Shown in pieces: positions 57,216 through 64,000 of a DNA stretch of 64,000 nucleotides. The position numbers and the translations under genes are program-made. The number at the start of each line of letters is the position of its first letter. Within the stretch, counting starts at the first letter, position 1. The DNA comes from Poindextera sp965277425 (GTDB taxonomy: Bacteria; Pseudomonadota; Alphaproteobacteria; Caulobacterales; Caulobacteraceae), in contig CBDICR010000005.1 in assembly GCA_965277425.1 (NCBI GenBank), forward strand, positions 558,001-622,000. The letters run 5' to 3'. The notes beneath the pieces are model-generated. The model was not told the origin of the DNA and did not search any database. It worked only from the letters and a program-made list of their open reading frames with translations.

Positions 57216-57961
57216 TCCCGCCCGCGAACGGCAGCATGCATTGCGGCGGGATGGCGCGCGAAATCGTTCTCGACACCGAAACCACCGGCCTGGATCCGCG
57301 CACGGGTCATCGGCTGGTGGAGATCGCCTGCGTCGAGCTCGAGGACTTCCTGCCGACCGGCCGCTCCTTCCATCGCTATGTCCATCCCGAGCGCGAAATC
57401 GATCCGGAGGCCGAGCGCGTCCACGGCCTGTCGCTGGCCTTTTTGTCCGACAAGCCGCGGTTCGCCGCGCCGGAGGTGTGCGAGGCGCTGCTCGACTTTA
57501 TCGGCGAGGCGGCGATTGTGGCTCACAACGCCCCGTTCGACCGCGGCTTCATCAATCACGAGCTCGAACGCACCGGGCGGACCGGCCTGCCGGCGATGCG
57601 CTGGGTCGATACCCTGCCGCTGGCGCAAAAGCGCTTCCCCGGCGCGCACAATTCGCTCGACGCCCTTTGCAAGCGTTTCAAGATCTCGCTGGCCGAGCGG
57701 GAAAAACACGGCGCCCTGATCGACGCCCAGCTGCTCGCCGCCGTCTATCTCGAGCTGAATGGCGGTCGCGAGCGCGGGCTGGACCTGACGCTCGCCGCGA
57801 CGGTTCGAACCCTGGTCCTGGCCGAGGGCGAGACCCGCTATGGCGCCAGGCCAAGGCCGCTTGCGGCGCGGTCCACCGACGCGGAACGCGAGGCGCACCT
57901 CGCCTTCGTGCGCGCCGCGCTGGCCGACAAGGCGGTCTGGCTGAAGTTCGGGCTCGACTGA
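57212..57961 (+). CDS. dnaQ: DNA polymerase III epsilon subunit (3'-5' proofreading exonuclease)
   Basis: DnaQ proofreads for the replicative polymerase. The ExoI motif is EIVLDTETTGLDP, ExoII is AIVAHNAPFDRGFINHEL, and ExoIII is GALIDAQLLAAVY with the catalytic H-x-x-x-x-D arrangement (REKHGALIDAQ). The protein is 249 aa from TTG 57212, which would overlap the coaE stop by four bases; ATG 57254 (MAREIV) gives 235 aa and matches the conserved core more closely. It ends the five-gene chain, convergent with secB. Confidence 0.95.
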   Translation: MIPPANGSMHCGGMAREIVLDTETTGLDPRTGHRLVEIACVELEDFLPTGRSFHRYVHPEREIDPEAERVHGLSLAFLSDKPRFAAPEVCEALLDFIGEAAIVAHNAPFDRGFINHELERTGRTGLPAMRWVDTLPLAQKRFPGAHNSLDALCKRFKISLAEREKHGALIDAQLLAAVYLELNGGRERGLDLTLAATVRTLVLAEGETRYGARPRPLAARSTDAEREAHLAFVRAALADKAVWLKFGLD

Positions 57962-57979
57962 AGCCCTTAGCGAGCGAGC

Positions 57980-58489
57980 CTAGGCCTGCCCCGCGGGCTC
58001 GTTGGCCATCTGGGCCTGACGGGCCGCATAGACCACGGCGAAATCGATCGGGTCGATCATGAAGGGCGGAAAGCCGCCGTCCGAGGTCATTTCGGCGATG
58101 ATGCGGCGGGCGAAGGGAAAGAGGAACCGCGGGCACTCGATCAACAGCACCTGTTCCATGGCCTCCGGTGGAATGCCGGTGATCTGGAAAAGGCCGCCAT
58201 AGAGCAGCTCGACGGTGAAGATCGGCTCGCCGCTGGTCTGCGCCGAAGCGGTGAGCTTAAGATCGACCTCATAGAGTTCGTCAGGCCGCGCGCGCGCGCT
58301 CATCTCGACGCCCAGGTCGATCTGCGGCTGAGCCGCCGAGGTGCGCAGGGATTCCGGGGCCCTGGGGTTTTCGAACGACAGGTCGCGGATGAACTGCGCC
58401 ATGATCCTGATGCCGGGCGTGGAGCCGTCGATCGGCTCGGCGGTCGGCTTGACAAGGTTGTGGGGCCCGGCGGCGCCTTGGTCGGTCAT
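57980..58489 (-). CDS. secB: Protein-export chaperone SecB
   Basis: SecB keeps preproteins unfolded and delivers them to SecA. The 169-aa protein has IMAQFIRDLSFENPRAPESLR near the N-terminus, VELLYGGLFQITGIPPEAM in the middle, and the conserved LLIECPRFLFPFARRIIAEMTSDGGFPP with the catalytic-like Cys and Pro-rich turn. ATG 58489 gives the usual short N-terminus; longer frames upstream are not conserved. It lies alone between dnaQ and the Tim44-like gene, as in Caulobacter. Confidence 0.96.
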   Translation of the reverse strand: MTDQGAAGPHNLVKPTAEPIDGSTPGIRIMAQFIRDLSFENPRAPESLRTSAAQPQIDLGVEMSARARPDELYEVDLKLTASAQTSGEPIFTVELLYGGLFQITGIPPEAMEQVLLIECPRFLFPFARRIIAEMTSDGGFPPFMIDPIDFAVVYAARQAQMANEPAGQA

Positions 58490-58589
58490 GGATGGCGGAT
58501 CCCGTCTTCGCGGCCTTAACAACAAGGCGCGCCTTGGAGGTTGACGGCGGGGCTGCTATCACGCGGGCCGAGGGCGCGCAACGCGGCAC

Positions 58590-58618
58590 CTGACGAAGCG
58601 GTCGCTAGCGGACTATAT
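58590..58618 (+). promoter_or_regulatory. Candidate promoter for the Tim44-like gene
   Basis: CTGACG (58590-58595), 17 bases, CTATAT (58613-58618), close to TTGACA/TATAAT. Transcription would start near 58625. A perfect 9-bp hairpin, ATGCCGGGC / GCCCGGCAT with loop ATGGTC, lies in the leader at 58636-58659 and covers the candidate ATT start. Confidence 0.5.
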
Positions 58619-58657
58619 AGAAGCACGAGCGACAGATGCCGGGCATGGTCGCCCGGC

Positions 58658-59296
58658 ATTCCGCTCAACATCCCCGGTGTCGATCTGCAGCTCTTGCCCC
58701 TCATCATCATCGCCATCGTGGCCGCCGTGGTGCTCTATCAGCTCTATGCGGTGCTCGGCCGCCGCGTCGGCCGTCAACCCGAGGACGTGGCGCAACCGGC
58801 GACCCTGCCACGGGCCGGCGAGGTTGAACCCTATACGCCGCCGGCGGATACGGGGCCTGCGCCATCCGGCGTCGCCGCGATCCGGGCGCGCGATCCCAGC
58901 TTCGATCCAGCCAAGTTCATCGCCGGCGCGCGCCAGGCCTATGAGACGATCGTGTCCGCCTTCGCCGCCGGTGATCGCACCACTCTGGAGCGGCTGGTTT
59001 CGCCGACGGTGATGAGCGGCTTCGCCAAGGTGATCGCCGCGCGTGAGACCGAAGGCCGTAGCGAGACCGTCGAATTCAGCCAACCGACGCGCGCCGACCT
59101 GGAGAGCGCCGAGGTCAACGGCGACCTGGCCCGCGTCAAGGTGCGTTTCCTGGCCGAATTCCGCAGCCGCAGCAAAGGCCCCAAGGGCGAGGCGGTCGAC
59201 GATCGCCGCACCGCCGAACTCTGGACCTTCGAGCGGCGGCTTTCGAGTCGCGATCCGAACTGGACCCTGGTCAGGGTCGACGCCGCCGAGGCCTGA
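58658..59296 (+). CDS. Tim44/TimA-type membrane protein
   Basis: A membrane-anchored protein with the Tim44-like domain, about 212 aa. IPGVDLQLL leads into the segment PLIIIAIVAAVVLYQLYAVLG, a Pro-rich linker follows, then DPSFDPAKFIAGARQAYETIVSAFAAGDRTTLERLVSPTV, the Tim44 core. Related alphaproteobacterial proteins sit in the inner membrane facing the cytoplasm. No ATG/GTG/TTG lies between the candidate promoter and the conserved IPGVDLQ; ATT at 58658 is the best in-frame option. The gene precedes mltA by 6 bases. The start is uncertain, but the family is clear. Confidence 0.8.
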   Translation: MPLNIPGVDLQLLPLIIIAIVAAVVLYQLYAVLGRRVGRQPEDVAQPATLPRAGEVEPYTPPADTGPAPSGVAAIRARDPSFDPAKFIAGARQAYETIVSAFAAGDRTTLERLVSPTVMSGFAKVIAARETEGRSETVEFSQPTRADLESAEVNGDLARVKVRFLAEFRSRSKGPKGEAVDDRRTAELWTFERRLSSRDPNWTLVRVDAAEA

Positions 59297-59302
59297 CGAA
59301 CG

Positions 59303-60415
59303 GTGAGCGGCGTGCGGCGGCTATCGAGTCTTGTCGTCGCCCTCGCGGCCTCGGCCTGCGCCACCCGCTCGCCGCCGCCGGTCCGCCATATCCCCTATCG
59401 CCAACAGCCGGCGCCGCAGGCTTACCAACCCCCGCGCGAACGCCCCGGTCCGGCCACGCCGCCCGCGCCAGAGGGCGCATCAATACCGCTTTCCGCCCTG
59501 CCTGGCTGGTACGCCGAGGACTATTCGGCCGCGCTTCAGGCCTTTGTGGCCGGCTGCGCGGCGTCGCGGGATGCCGAGCTGGCCGCGGTCTGCCGCGATG
59601 CTCGAGAGACCGGCCCGCTCGACGAGGGCGGCGCGCGCGTGTTCCTGGAGCGGAATTTCCGCGCTCGCCGCATTGGTGACGATGGAGTGCTGACCGCCTA
59701 TTTCGTTCCCGAATACGAGGCGCGCGAGACGCCGGCCCCGCCCTTCACCGCCGCCGTGCGGCCCAAGCCCTCGGGCCTCGAGGCTCTGCGTCCGATCGGC
59801 GATCGGGCGGCGATCGAGGCGACCGCGCCGGAACAGGCTCTGGCCTGGATGAAGCCGGAAGACCTGTTTTTCATGCAGATCCAGGGTTCGGGCGTCCTGG
59901 ATCTGCCCGACGGTCGGCGATTGAAGGCGACGGTTTCGGTCACCAATGGCCTTGCCTTCGTTCCCATCGCTGGAATCCTGCGCCAGCGCGGCGATCTGCC
60001 GGCGAAGGGCGCCTCGGGCGAGGCGATCCGCGCCTGGCTGGCCGATCATCGCGGGCCGCAAGCCGACGCGGTGATGGATCAGGACCCCCGCTATGTCTTC
60101 TTCGCCCTTGGCCCGGACGACGGCCGCGAGCCGGCGGGCACGGCGGGCACGCCCCTGGTGGCCGGCCGCTCCATCGCTATCGATCCCGGCTTCCACGATT
60201 TCGGCGGGGCCTATTGGATCGACGCCGATTCGCCGACCCTCAGCGGCGCCCCGGCCCTCTATCGGCGCCTGGTCATGGCGTTGGACACCGGCGGCGCCAT
60301 CAAGGGACAGGTGCGCGCCGACCTCTATATGGGGCGCGGCCCGCGGGCCGGCGACGAGGCCGGCCACGTGCGGCACGTCCTGAAGCTCTACGCCCTGGTT
60401 CCCACCGAGCCATGA
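59303..60415 (+). CDS. mltA: Membrane-bound lytic transglycosylase MltA
   Basis: Outer-membrane murein hydrolase that cuts glycan strands, 370 aa. The N-terminal signal LVVALAASACATRSPPP has a lipobox with SAC. MltA domain: LTAYFVPEYEARETPAPPF, LFFMQIQGSGVLDL with the QGSG motif and VTNGLAFVPIAG. The C-terminal 3D domain is GRSIAIDPGFHDFGGAYWID, then VMALDTGGAIKGQVRADLYMG with catalytic Asp residues. The start is GTG 59303. Its stop overlaps the Smr gene (ATGA). In Caulobacter it is next to a similar Tim44 gene. Confidence 0.94.
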   Translation: MSGVRRLSSLVVALAASACATRSPPPVRHIPYRQQPAPQAYQPPRERPGPATPPAPEGASIPLSALPGWYAEDYSAALQAFVAGCAASRDAELAAVCRDARETGPLDEGGARVFLERNFRARRIGDDGVLTAYFVPEYEARETPAPPFTAAVRPKPSGLEALRPIGDRAAIEATAPEQALAWMKPEDLFFMQIQGSGVLDLPDGRRLKATVSVTNGLAFVPIAGILRQRGDLPAKGASGEAIRAWLADHRGPQADAVMDQDPRYVFFALGPDDGREPAGTAGTPLVAGRSIAIDPGFHDFGGAYWIDADSPTLSGAPALYRRLVMALDTGGAIKGQVRADLYMGRGPRAGDEAGHVRHVLKLYALVPTEP

Positions 60416-60900
60416 AGCGCGGACTGAAGTCCGACGAGGCGGCGCTTTGGGGGCATGTGGCCGCGACCGTGCACCCGCTGGGCGCGCGCCGGCTGCCCGG
60501 TCCGGCCTTCCCCGCGCCCGTCGCCGCCGACATTCCACCGTCGCCTCGGCCTGGCGGGCCGACATCCGCGCCGAAGTCCATGGAGCCGGGTCGGGCGCGC
60601 CGGCTGGCGCGCGAGCGTGACGCCGTCGGCGCGCGCCTTGACCTGCATGGTCTTGCCCAGGATGAAGCCCGCGCGGCGCTGATGCGGTTCCTCGCCGCCG
60701 CCCAGGCCGAGGGGTCGCGGGCGGTGATGGTGATCACCGGGCGCGGCGTGCAGGGCGATGGGGTGTTGCGCAAGCGCGCGCCGGAGTGGCTGGCCGAGCC
60801 GGCCTTGCGAAACGTGGTCGCCGGCGTCGCCGAAGCCCACCGCCGCCACGGCGGCGCGGGCGCGCTCTATGTGGCGCTGAAACGGCGCAAGGCTGGTTAG
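60412..60900 (+). CDS. Smr domain protein
   Basis: A 162-aa protein with an N-terminal disordered stretch (LPGPAFPAPVAADIPPSPRP) followed by an Smr domain. The signature LDLHGLAQDEARAALMRFL, then VMVITGRGVQGDGVLRKRAPEWL, with the GRG loop and C-terminal VYVA-like ALYVALKRR, is that of the small MutS-related nuclease family. MutS itself is absent from the protein. Its role is unknown, possibly RNA or ribosome rescue as in SmrB. ATG overlaps the mltA stop, and its TAG overlaps the TAA of convergent rsmB (60897). Confidence 0.9.
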   Translation: MKRGLKSDEAALWGHVAATVHPLGARRLPGPAFPAPVAADIPPSPRPGGPTSAPKSMEPGRARRLARERDAVGARLDLHGLAQDEARAALMRFLAAAQAEGSRAVMVITGRGVQGDGVLRKRAPEWLAEPALRNVVAGVAEAHRRHGGAGALYVALKRRKAG

Positions 60901-62243
60901 CCCAGGTTTTTGCGAAACCGGGCGATGAAGAAGCCGTCCAGCCCGCCCTCGAGATGATGCGGCAAAATCCGCAAAAACCCCGCCGGCGTGGCGGACGCCG
61001 CCGGGGAGCCGCCCTCCTGCGGCTCGATCGGCCACAGGCTCAGGTCGGACCGACGTTTGAGGACCGCCTGGGCCTGCGCCTCGCCCTCTTCCGGCTCCAG
61101 CGAGCAGACGCAATAGATCAGCCGCCCGCCCGCCTCGACCCGGTTCGCAGCCGCGTCGAGCAACCGGGCCTGAACGCCGGCCAGGCTGGCGATGTCGGCG
61201 GGCTTGGAGCCCCACAGCACGTCCGGATGGCGGCGAAAGGTCCCGGTGGCCGAGCAGGGCGCGTCCAGCAGCACGGCGGCGAACCGGCGTGGATCGCGCC
61301 AGGCCGCGGCGTCCGCGGTGACGATCTCGGCGCAGAGCCCGGTGCGCCGCAGAGCCTCCGACAGCCGCCTCAGTCTTGGACCGGACCGATCGACGGCGGT
61401 CACCTTCGCGCCGGCCGCGGCCAGCTCCAGCGTCTTGCCGCCCGGCGCCGCGCACAGATCGAGCGCCGTATCGCCGGCACCGGTGCGCAACAGCCGCGCG
61501 GGGATCGCCGCGGCGGCGTCCTGCACCCACCAGCGGCCCTCGTGATAGCCGGACCAGCCAGCGACATCGCCGTGCTGGCGGACGCGCAAGGACGGCCCCG
61601 GCAGGATCTCCGCCTCGAGCAGCGCCGCCAGCTCGGCCGCTTCGGCCGGGTCGCGCGGGGTCAGGTCGGTGGCCGGTTCGAACGGGACCATGGCGGCGAT
61701 GGCGCGGGCCTCCGCCTCGCCATAGGCCGCGCGCCAGCGGGCGAACAGCCAGGCTGGAACCAGGCTCTCCGGATCGTCCTCGCGCGGCGCCTCGCGCAGG
61801 ATGCCGCGCAATACGCCGTTGATCAGGCCCTTGAACGGCCGCGTGGTCTTGCCGCGCTCGGCCAGCCGCACCGTGGTGTCCACCGACGCGAAGGCTGGGG
61901 TGTCGAGGTAGAGCGCCTGGGTGAGACCCAGACGCAGCAGCATCACCACCGACTCCGGCGGCTCCCTGGCCAGGCGCGCCTGCAGCCTCGCATCGATCGC
62001 GCCCAGCCGCCGCAGCAGGGTCATGGACAGCATGCGCGCGAAAGCCCGGTCGCGCGGCTCGAGTTTCGAGAACGGCGCCTGCTCCAGCGCCTCCTCCAGG
62101 CCGCCGCGACGGTCGAGCGCCGCCTGGGCGAGGCTCAAGGCGGCGTCACGGGCGGCGAGGCCGTCGGCGGGTTCACCATCGGCGCGTTCGGGTGGGATGA
62201 GGCTCACCCACGAGGCCGTGCGCCGCCCAGGCGCCGCGGTCAA
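60897..62243 (-). CDS. rsmB: 16S rRNA (cytosine-C5)-methyltransferase RsmB family
   Basis: SAM-dependent rRNA m5C methyltransferase of the RsmB/Sun group, 448 aa. The N-terminal NusB-like domain begins AARDAALSLAQAALDRRGGLEEAL. The methyltransferase domain has ALDLCAAPGGKTLELAAAGA, VTAVDRSGPRLRRL, the DAPCSATGTFRRHPD motif with one catalytic Cys and VCSLEPEEGEAQ with the other. TTG 62243 or GTG 62207 is the start; neither is firmly set. It is divergent from sdhAF4 with 38 bases between, and convergent with the Smr gene. Confidence 0.93.
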   Translation of the reverse strand: MTAAPGRRTASWVSLIPPERADGEPADGLAARDAALSLAQAALDRRGGLEEALEQAPFSKLEPRDRAFARMLSMTLLRRLGAIDARLQARLAREPPESVVMLLRLGLTQALYLDTPAFASVDTTVRLAERGKTTRPFKGLINGVLRGILREAPREDDPESLVPAWLFARWRAAYGEAEARAIAAMVPFEPATDLTPRDPAEAAELAALLEAEILPGPSLRVRQHGDVAGWSGYHEGRWWVQDAAAAIPARLLRTGAGDTALDLCAAPGGKTLELAAAGAKVTAVDRSGPRLRRLSEALRRTGLCAEIVTADAAAWRDPRRFAAVLLDAPCSATGTFRRHPDVLWGSKPADIASLAGVQARLLDAAANRVEAGGRLIYCVCSLEPEEGEAQAQAVLKRRSDLSLWPIEPQEGGSPAASATPAGFLRILPHHLEGGLDGFFIARFRKNLG

Positions 62244-62281
62244 GACTGGCGCGGTCGCCGGCGCGGGACTAAATCTGCGTG

Positions 62282-62485
62282 ATGGACGAGCCTGAAATCG
62301 ACACCAGCCGCATTCGCAAGCCGCTCAGCGACGCCGCGCGCCGGGCCCTGGCCGAGGCCGAAGACCGCCGCAAGGCGGCCGCGGCGGCGCAGGACGCGAC
62401 GCCGACCGAGATCGGCGGCCGCAAGGGCCCCGAACCCACCCGCTACGGCGATTGGGAACGCAACGGCATCGCCGTGGACTTCTGA
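62282..62485 (+). CDS. DUF1674 / succinate dehydrogenase assembly factor 4 family
   Basis: A 67-aa protein ending EIGGRKGPEPTRYGDWERNG and then IAVDF, the SdhAF4/DUF1674 signature. The eukaryotic member protects flavinylated Sdh1 from autooxidation in assembly of complex II. The N-terminus (MDEPEIDTSRIRKPLSDAARRAL) is a charged helix. I start at ATG 62282; GTG 62279 is one codon before. It is divergent from rsmB and 97 bases before the next gene. No sdh genes are in the window. Confidence 0.92.
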   Translation: MDEPEIDTSRIRKPLSDAARRALAEAEDRRKAAAAAQDATPTEIGGRKGPEPTRYGDWERNGIAVDF

Positions 62486-62582
62486 CGCCGATTTCGCCTG
62501 CCGCGCGCAGAGGCTGGCGCGCACCCGATCACGACCCTAGTCTCGCCGTTAATCTTTATGAACGAGCGAGGAGGGTCCTTTC

Positions 62583-63098
62583 ATGGATCGCAAGACCACG
62601 TTTTTGGCGGTGTTGGCCGGCCTGGCCCTGGCGGCGAGTGCAACGCTGGCCTTCGCCGGCGACCGCGGCAGTCACGAGGTTTGGAGGACTGAGCGCTGCG
62701 GCTGCGTGGTGCGCGTCCACCACGTCGTGCGGCATGTGCGGCATGTCCAGCGCGTTGAGGTTCGATACTACGCGCTGCCCGCCCCGCCGCCGGTGATCAT
62801 CGAGCGGCCGGTCGTGGTCCGGGACGAGGGCGTGCGCCTGTCCGATACCTTCTTCGCCGACAGCGGCGGCGTCGGCCCGGTCTTCGCCGACTACGGCGGC
62901 GGCGGGGGCGGCGGCTATGTCATCGAGCAGGGCGGCGCTTCGGCCTTCGCCGGCGCCCATGCCAGCGCTTCGGCGTCCGCCAATGTCTCGATCGCCTTCA
63001 GAGGCCGAGGCCGCATGCCCTGGCGCCCGATGCCGCATGGCGGCGGCGGTTGCGGCTGCAGCGGCGGTGGTGGCGGCGGTCACATGGGCAAGTGGTAG
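62583..63098 (+). CDS. Exported His/Gly-rich protein of unknown function
   Basis: A 171-aa secreted protein with a signal peptide (TTFLAVLAGLALAASATLAFA). After the signal it has a Cys pair in ERCGCVVRVHHVVRHVRHVQ, a His/Arg/Val-rich stretch with four His that could bind metal or act as a beta strand. AYGGGGGGGYVIEQ-like Gly-runs and an Ala/Ser-rich segment (AHASASASANVSIAF) follow, then a C-terminal GGGGCGCSGGGGGGHMGKW end. It resembles small surface or cuticle-like proteins. The ribosome site GAGGAGGG is strong. It is probably anchored or released from the envelope; no known family. Confidence 0.65.
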   Translation: MDRKTTFLAVLAGLALAASATLAFAGDRGSHEVWRTERCGCVVRVHHVVRHVRHVQRVEVRYYALPAPPPVIIERPVVVRDEGVRLSDTFFADSGGVGPVFADYGGGGGGGYVIEQGGASAFAGAHASASASANVSIAFRGRGRMPWRPMPHGGGGCGCSGGGGGGHMGKW

Positions 63099-63827
63099 TC
63101 AGGCCCCGGCCATTTCCTGCGAAACATTGATCGCCGCGCCGCGCGGGTCGTTGGCGGCGGTGATCGGTCGGCCGACGACGATATGGCTGGCGCCGGCGGC
63201 CAGGGCCTCGGCCGGCGTTGCCGCGCGCGCCTGATCGTCGGCCTTGGCCCAGCTGGGCCGCACCCCGGGCGTCACCACGATGAAGTTCGGACCGCCGATG
63301 CGCCGCGCGATCGCCGCCTCGCGGGGGCTGGTGACGATGCCGTCGATCCCGGCGTCGATCGCTTGGCGCACGCGCAGCTCGACCAAAGCCTCGATTTTCT
63401 GCGCGTAGCCGATCTGTTCCAGATCGACCTGGCTGAGGCTGGTCAGCACGGTGACGCCGATGATCCTGGCGCCCACGGCGCCGGCGCGCCCGCGCACGGC
63501 GGCGGCCATCACCTGCGGCTCGGCATGCACAGTGAGCAGATCGCAGGATCCGCTCGCCACGATGGCCGCGGTGGCCCGCTCCACGGTCGCGCCGATGTCG
63601 TGCAGCTTCCAGTCGAGAAAGACCTGACGGCCCCGCCGTTTCAGGTCCCGCGCCACCTCCATGCCGCCGCCGGCCAGGAGCTGCAGGCCGATCTTGTAGA
63701 AGAGGACGCTGTCGCCCAACTGCTCGACCATGGACTCGGCGTCGGCGCGGGCGGGGACGTCGAGGGCCAGGATCAGGCGCGGGTCGGCGCGCTGGCCAAC
63801 CTCGCTGGCGAGCTGGGCGGCGGGCAT
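63099..63827 (-). CDS. pyrF: Orotidine 5'-phosphate decarboxylase
   Basis: PyrF converts OMP to UMP in pyrimidine synthesis. The 242-aa protein has LILALDVPARADAESMVEQL with the catalytic Asp/Lys region, FYKIGLQLL, and the active-site motif VFLDWKLHDIGATVERA. IVTPGVRPSWAKADDQARAATPAEAL and HIVVGRPITAANDP complete the barrel. The ATG at 63827 is well placed before the family start. It is divergent from the marC-family gene (73 bases) and adjacent to the His/Gly-rich gene without overlap. Confidence 0.96.
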   Translation of the reverse strand: MPAAQLASEVGQRADPRLILALDVPARADAESMVEQLGDSVLFYKIGLQLLAGGGMEVARDLKRRGRQVFLDWKLHDIGATVERATAAIVASGSCDLLTVHAEPQVMAAAVRGRAGAVGARIIGVTVLTSLSQVDLEQIGYAQKIEALVELRVRQAIDAGIDGIVTSPREAAIARRIGGPNFIVVTPGVRPSWAKADDQARAATPAEALAAGASHIVVGRPITAANDPRGAAINVSQEMAGA

Positions 63828-63900
63828 GGCGGCTCCTTGAGCGTACGCGCAGGCTTTCGCCAGCGGCGCAAAACTCGATGATTTAGGCTAAGGGCGGAGG

Positions 63901-64000
63901 ATGAGCCTCGCCGACCTCAGCGTCAACTTCTTCGTCGCGCTCTTCGCCCTGATCGACCCGATCGGCAATGTGCCGGTGTTCGCGGCGGCGACCGTCGGCG
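63901..64000 (+). CDS. MarC-family membrane protein, 5' end (truncated by window)
   Basis: Only 33 codons are in the window: MSLADLSVNFFVALFALIDP followed by IGNVPVFAAATVG. This matches the MarC/UPF0056 N-terminus (FxALFxLIDPxGNxPxF), whose members are multi-pass inner-membrane proteins of unknown transport function. GGGCGGAGG lies just before ATG. The divergent gap to pyrF is 73 bases. The gene continues beyond 64000. Confidence 0.8.
   Translation, partial: MSLADLSVNFFVALFALIDPIGNVPVFAAATVG

Noticed and set aside
60786..62282. 498-codon open frame antisense to rsmB
   Set aside because: rsmB has all catalytic motifs; the opposite frame is a shadow.
1..64000. CRISPR arrays, insertion sequences, prophage genes, attachment sites, tRNA or rRNA genes
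   Set aside because: None seen: no regular direct repeats, transposase, integrase or cloverleaf sequences were noticed on reading through.

Overview
The window is GC-rich chromosomal DNA from an alphaproteobacterium, most likely of the Caulobacterales (Caulobacter/Phenylobacterium type). The reasons are the gene families (NtrZ-like, DUF3576, DUF6489, SdhAF4, a YlxR-L7Ae fusion), the gene order hemJ-hemH-hemE / origin / ppsR-maf-aroE-coaE-dnaQ / secB / Tim44-like / mltA / smr, and three exact CtrA-type boxes (TTAA-N7-TTAA) between hemE and ppsR. That is where Caulobacter keeps its chromosomal origin. No insertion sequence, prophage, CRISPR array, tRNA or rRNA was found.

Layout. 0-6 kb: rimP-nusA-ylxR-infB, a translation and transcription operon on the + strand. 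6-12.8 kb: accessory genes (isomerase + SDR pair, exported proteins, a dienelactone hydrolase, Kup potassium transporter, MAPEG protein) that separate infB from its usual partners. 12.9-17 kb: rbfA-truB-rpsO-pnp. 17-24.7 kb: hydroxyacid dehydrogenase, small unknown genes, ftsK-lolA, a candidate structured small RNA, xth, a hydrolase and an orphan response regulator. 24.8-32.2 kb: yggS, a ThiE-like gene, secreted proteins, a TetR gene divergent from an NmrA/SnoaL pair, a FUSC membrane protein and an NtrZ-like gene. 32.2-36.8 kb: DUF3576-leuS-lptE-holA. 36.8-42.2 kb: phosphoesterase, lipid kinase, PhyH-type dioxygenase, and an SDR plus GH29 fucosidase attached to the 3' end of the par operon.

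42.2-54.3 kb is the segregation and origin region. On the minus strand, DUF6489-mnmE-mnmG-rsmG-parA-parB form an operon with two perfect 16-bp parS sites between mnmE and mnmG. The hemE-hemH-hemJ-rho operon follows. The 491-bp gap between hemE and ppsR carries three CtrA boxes, several DnaA-like boxes and two GANTC sites. Transcription changes direction there, as expected for an origin, and parS lies about 7.3 kb away. ParA/ParB/parS would segregate the newly copied origin, and CtrA and DnaA would gate its firing.

54.3-64 kb: ppsR-maf-aroE-coaE-dnaQ is a chain in which every junction overlaps by four bases. It is followed by secB, a Tim44-like gene, mltA-smr, rsmB, sdhAF4, a His/Gly-rich secreted protein, pyrF and the start of a marC-family gene.

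The observations most worth a second look are the candidate small RNA at 22277-22390 (10-bp stem, C-rich single strand, strong terminator), the origin/parS architecture, apparent non-canonical start codons for ylxR (CTG) and the Tim44-like gene (ATT), and six convergent gene pairs with the same stop-codon overlap.
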